A stretch of 64,000 bases of DNA. Source: Liolophura sinensis. Its lineage: Eukaryota; Mollusca; Polyplacophora; Chitonida; Chitonidae. How positions within the stretch are numbered: the first letter of the stretch is position 1; each line of letters begins with the position of its first letter. The notes under the pieces were generated by a model. It did not search any database and had not been told where the DNA came from. It saw only the letters and a list, made by a program, of their open reading frames with translations. The stretch is from contig NC_088300.1 in NCBI RefSeq assembly GCF_032854445.1, positions 35,941,608 through 36,005,607 of the forward strand, in the 5' to 3' direction. This document shows, one piece after another, positions 60,116 through 64,000 of this stretch. A program made the translations under genes and the position numbers.

Positions 60116-60198
60116 AATACATTGATAGTAAGGCTTAATACATTGATGGTAAGACTTAATACATTGATAGTAAGGCTTAATACATTGATAGTAAGGCA
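60116..60198 (+). repeat. 21-bp tandem repeat, 4 copies
   Basis: Unit aatacattgatagtaaggct plus t, with two substitutions in copy 2. It lies in the NCAPG 3' UTR. Confidence 0.92.
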
Positions 60199-62419
60199 AT
60201 ATGTGTTCATTGTTAGTATGTTCAATTCTCAAGTGTTGACTCATAATTTTTTTTTTTACATGGACATTTTCAGGGCAGGGTAATATGAATATTAGTATAT
60301 TTCACATCCAGTTACATAATAATTCTACAGTCATATCCGTTAATCAAATAGACGCGACTCTCAGATAACCAGGATACCAGAAATGTCGGTCGGTGTACCA
60401 GGAACAGCTTGTCGGCTGCTACCAATTCATTTGAAACCAATTCATTTGAAAACAAGCCTTAACATTATTCAGTTGTGGGCCTGTAGTGAAGTAATACATC
60501 AGCATAGTAAATGGACATGACGTAGCATTGCAACAGCTTTGTCAGATGGGCCCCAGTCGTTCAAGTCAGTCGTTCACGTAATGTAAATCAACAAGTCGTC
60601 ATTTCCTGCCAATTTCAGTGGTGACTTGTACCTGTTTACTTGACTCGTTTCATGCTGTAGGACTTGTACGGTGTGACGTCATTTATTATAAAACTTTTTT
60701 GCGCTGCTAATGTAGAGAAGAGGTTGTTTACAAGGGGCAGTGACTGAACAGAAGAGAGGGGAGAACATATTAATGATCAGCTGACCATATCTTCCATTCA
60801 TCTGTAACAATACATTTTCATCAGTCAAATGGGAAAGCCATTCTTTAACACTCCATTGATGAAGATGGCAATACAAATGAATTTCATATTTTGACAAATA
60901 CAGTGCTGTCAAAATGATGTTCTCTCTATGGTCAGTAGGCCTACATGTAGCACTTTACATATGTATTTATTAAAAAAATATGCATGTTCTTTTGTTTTTT
61001 TTTTTTTTTGGCCAACATTTTACACTGAATAAATATACAATAAAAACTCCAAGCGAAGATGTAAAATCTGCTTCTTATGATTTCTGTTTCATCTTATCTG
61101 CCTTGAGTTCACCCTCAGCGGCTGTACAGTATTGTGCAAAAGTCTTTTTTCTGCTTCATTTTTTACTGAAATTTTTATCTTTGTGCGTACAAGCTTTAGT
61201 CTCTCGCTAAAAACCACAGCAAAATGATCTGCAAACTTCTTCTAGTATAGCTTCCCTAGTCCACCATTTGGTGTTCTCCATAAAGGAAGAAATCCAGTTT
61301 GACAAATTTAATTAAGTTTTTGTAACCTTAGAGTAAAATAAGTAATCTTGTTCACAAAAGGCAGGTACAAGGAAGCAGATATGCACTAGTTCATTCAGAA
61401 TATTACAAAAATAAGGGATATATTATGTTCAAGTACCTGATGTAGTCAAGGGTCAAAATATGCATTTCACTCTAGTGGTTTTTGTTGTTGAATCGTTATT
61501 TCCATATTCATTTGTCAACATGCAGCTCTTTCATTTTATGCTGGATGAAGTTAAATGTAGTACAAAGATACTAAAATTCTGCCACAGGTAGGCCCTATGA
61601 GCAATTAATTAAAAGAAAGTTAACCAGATTTGAACTGAGTGTCCTTGCTGGCTTTGGGGTAAAAAGTGTTGTTTACTGGGTAACGTGAAGGTAGTTGTAA
61701 ATGAGGTGAAACACTTAAATCTAGCTGGGTTGGCTACTGTTTTGAAAGTGTCTTCAACCCACAAACTGCACTGCAGCTGTATAACTGACATGTTTTTATA
61801 TTACAAGCCCTGACTTTCAAGGTGCACAAATTACACGATTTAAAATCCAAGGACATCCAAGTTATAAATGTCTAGGCTTTCCTTTCTTTGATAGTGCGTC
61901 TCTTGTTACTGAATCGAGCTTTCACAGAGAACCTTCATGTGCAAGATAATTTGTAATTGCCACATGCTGATGTAGTTTGTGGTCTAAACCTGGCCAGATG
62001 GCAGCCACACCTGCATAAGTCATTATGATATTAACTGTTTTCTGATGTTAATATTACCTAGTTATAAATAATACAGTTCTGTGTAGTTTTAAGGGCAATC
62101 CAAATCCTACTCTACACAAAAAGTCCTATAATGCGTACGTCATAATTCTCAATCCAAGGACAAAGAGAAATTCAAGGAAAAGTGGGAAGCCAGAGAATCG
62201 TATAGCAGCTATTTATAATTTCTTTGCGCTTTGCTGTTCAGGAGTGACGATCATAACCCGACTCCTGAGTTGTGAGTTATTTATTGATTTTGAATGTTTT
62301 CCTAATCACTGTCCTCAAAATTGCAAAATGTATAATAGGTCTTAAAATAACTTCATCAAGTACAGCTATTCTTAATTAAAGTGGATGTTATAGGACCCAT
62401 GTTAACCTGGTGCCTATGT

Positions 62420-62640
62420 GCTGAGTGGTCAGCATGCTAGTGCAGTTAGTGACCCAGGAGCCTCTCACCAATATGATCATTGGGGGTTCAGCTCAAGCAG
62501 GTTTCCTCGGCAGTCATGCTTGGGAAAGTATCCCAGCAACATGCACGTGGCCCTTCTTCTCTGTTTCCTCCCACCATAATGCTAGTTGTCATTGTATCGG
62601 TGAAATATTCTAGAGTAAGGCTTAAGAACAGCAATCAAAC
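62420..62640 (+). mobile_element. Main SINE family, old full-length-like copy
   Basis: agcatgctagtgcag, tgacccaggagcctctcacc, cccaccataatgct and gtgaaatattctagagtaag are recognisable; diverged throughout. Confidence 0.8.
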
Positions 62641-64000
62641 AGATTTTAATTATAAATGATTACGTGCTGTGAAGAACAATGAAAAGGATGGCATCGATTC
62701 TTTGGCACAGACACAACAGATTTGAGATTTTACCTGCAAATATTAGTAATTATGAGTGTTGATATTAACACTTCTCAAACAAAAAAAAATCCCCGTCTTA
62801 TGTGCATTCAAAACGCTGAATCAGAGTACATCAGTTGCAGCGCGCACAGATAATTTTTTTTACTTGTTTGAGACAAACAGGATGTAATTTCCTCCTTGGA
62901 CAGATAATATTGACTTGTCGTGTATCCCGTCCAGTAAATCATCATCGCCCGGTTTCAAATTTCCCAGATCATCGCTGTTCTGCGTTCCTTTTGAAACGGA
63001 CTTGGGTGATTTCTGTGTCAACAACACAGCTTTAGCCAGAAAGGGGATGTCACTACATGTAGTTTACCAGTCCTGACATGCCAACCAAGAACCAATTCTG
63101 AGTGCTATCAAATTTTAAGCACGTATGGATGTGACACCTTTTCCTTTAAACCCTCTTGGAATTTGGCTAAGATCCCGCAAATGTGAAAACCACAGTCTGG
63201 TCACCCAAGCAGTTGCTATGGCAACCAGTTACAGCACTGCCATTACAAAAATAAATATCGCATGTCGATTGACGTGCATGCGACTTTTTTTTTTTTCCTT
63301 CCTGGTTCAAGCCATCTTAATCAACTTCGGGCTCTACATACGCTTACAAAACAATATTCTTACTTGATTTTTTTTTTCCTAACATCATCATCACTGATTT
63401 CAACCACTCAATGCCAGAATATCATGTGGGATTAGACTGAGTTAAAAACAAGAACGCTCCTTGTAACGTTGATACAACATTTTGAAATGTATTTTTTTTT
63501 CTTACGCACACAAGAGTGAATGATATCACATGGAATGCAATGTGTACATGGATTATATACACACTATGTACAACAACTGTAGGTCTATACACAAAAGGAG
63601 TTGGGTATAATACAGCACCAACCAGTCAACAAGAAGGTAAAAAAAAAAAAAAAAACTAAACAAAATCAGCAATAGCTGAAGTCTCAGCAACATGAAACCA
63701 ACCGCAGATACATGCACACACTAAGCTTAAAACCTTGGGGAGTGGTAGTTTACAATGGGAATCCAGATTGGATTGGGTGTTTTGGGTTGAATATGGTTAA
63801 TCTTGAAACGCAATAAGATGACTGCAGCCTTTACCATTTATACACAAATATATATATAATTTGTGCCGTAATGTATACATGAATGTATATTATATTCACA
63901 AGCGTCAGAAATGAAATTTTTCACAAGGTCCCAAGATCTAAAATTAATGGTTATATTCAGAGGCTACAAAATGACATTTTAAGTGGCAAAGAAAAAAATC

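Larger units (their letters stand above)
60032..64000. other. NCAPG 3' UTR and downstream sequence, no further gene seen
   Basis: AATAAA hexamers at 61028 and 61039 are candidate poly(A) signals for NCAPG. The rest holds a 21-bp tandem repeat, an old SINE and homopolymers. No open frame looked conserved on either strand. Confidence 0.5.

Noticed and set aside
3815-62640. tRNA genes
   Set aside because: All box A/box B-like sequences belong to SINE heads; none folds as an intact tRNA by eye.
61000-64000. A third gene, perhaps on the minus strand
   Set aside because: No conserved frame or exon pair was found; only short ORFs in AT-rich sequence.
1-64000. CRISPR arrays, operons or bacterial features
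   Set aside because: Tandem repeats here lack unique spacers, and the gene structure is clearly eukaryotic.

Overview
This is eukaryotic DNA: long introns with GT-AG borders, dense interspersed and tandem repeats, and no operon structure. The main repeat is a tRNA-derived SINE (about 20 copies) whose 3' end reads gtaaaacaccaatcaaat plus (AAAT)n. I associate this sequence with mollusc and related lophotrochozoan genomes. Together with the gene content this suggests a lophotrochozoan, probably a mollusc; the assignment rests on recognition, not on a search.

The window holds two protein genes on the + strand and one RNA gene on the - strand. (1) About 1300-38200: an SH3BP2-like adaptor gene. 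Frame-compatible exons from the ATG at 1328 to the TGA at 33736 encode an N-terminal PH domain, a proline- and tyrosine-rich linker and a C-terminal SH2 domain, 429 aa in the main model. The introns carry SINEs, a dead Tc1-type transposase and a 1.2-kb 24-bp minisatellite. (2) 40500-40662, minus strand: a full-length U1 spliceosomal RNA gene. (3) 43935-60031: a complete condensin I subunit G gene (NCAPG/CAP-G), 20 coding exons, about 1062 aa, colinear with the vertebrate protein as I remember it.

The gap between the protein genes (33739-43934) holds the probable SH3BP2 3' UTR, several SINE pieces, the U1 gene, and a GC-richer patch near 40920-41020 with an E2F/CDE-like and CHR-like pair that could be the NCAPG promoter. 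After 60031 there is probable NCAPG 3' UTR and an old SINE; I see no further gene to 64000.

The two proteins act in different processes: membrane-proximal tyrosine-kinase signalling for SH3BP2, mitotic chromosome compaction for NCAPG. I found no convincing new multi-gene system. The most notable points are: a possible cassette exon that would break or restore a tankyrase-binding motif in SH3BP2; a 222-bp module attached to two SINE copies and better conserved than the SINE; the U1 gene, whose antisense forms a perfect 5' splice site that imitates an NCAPG first exon; a tandem duplication of an NCAPG splice acceptor; and a SINE insertion that looks internally primed.
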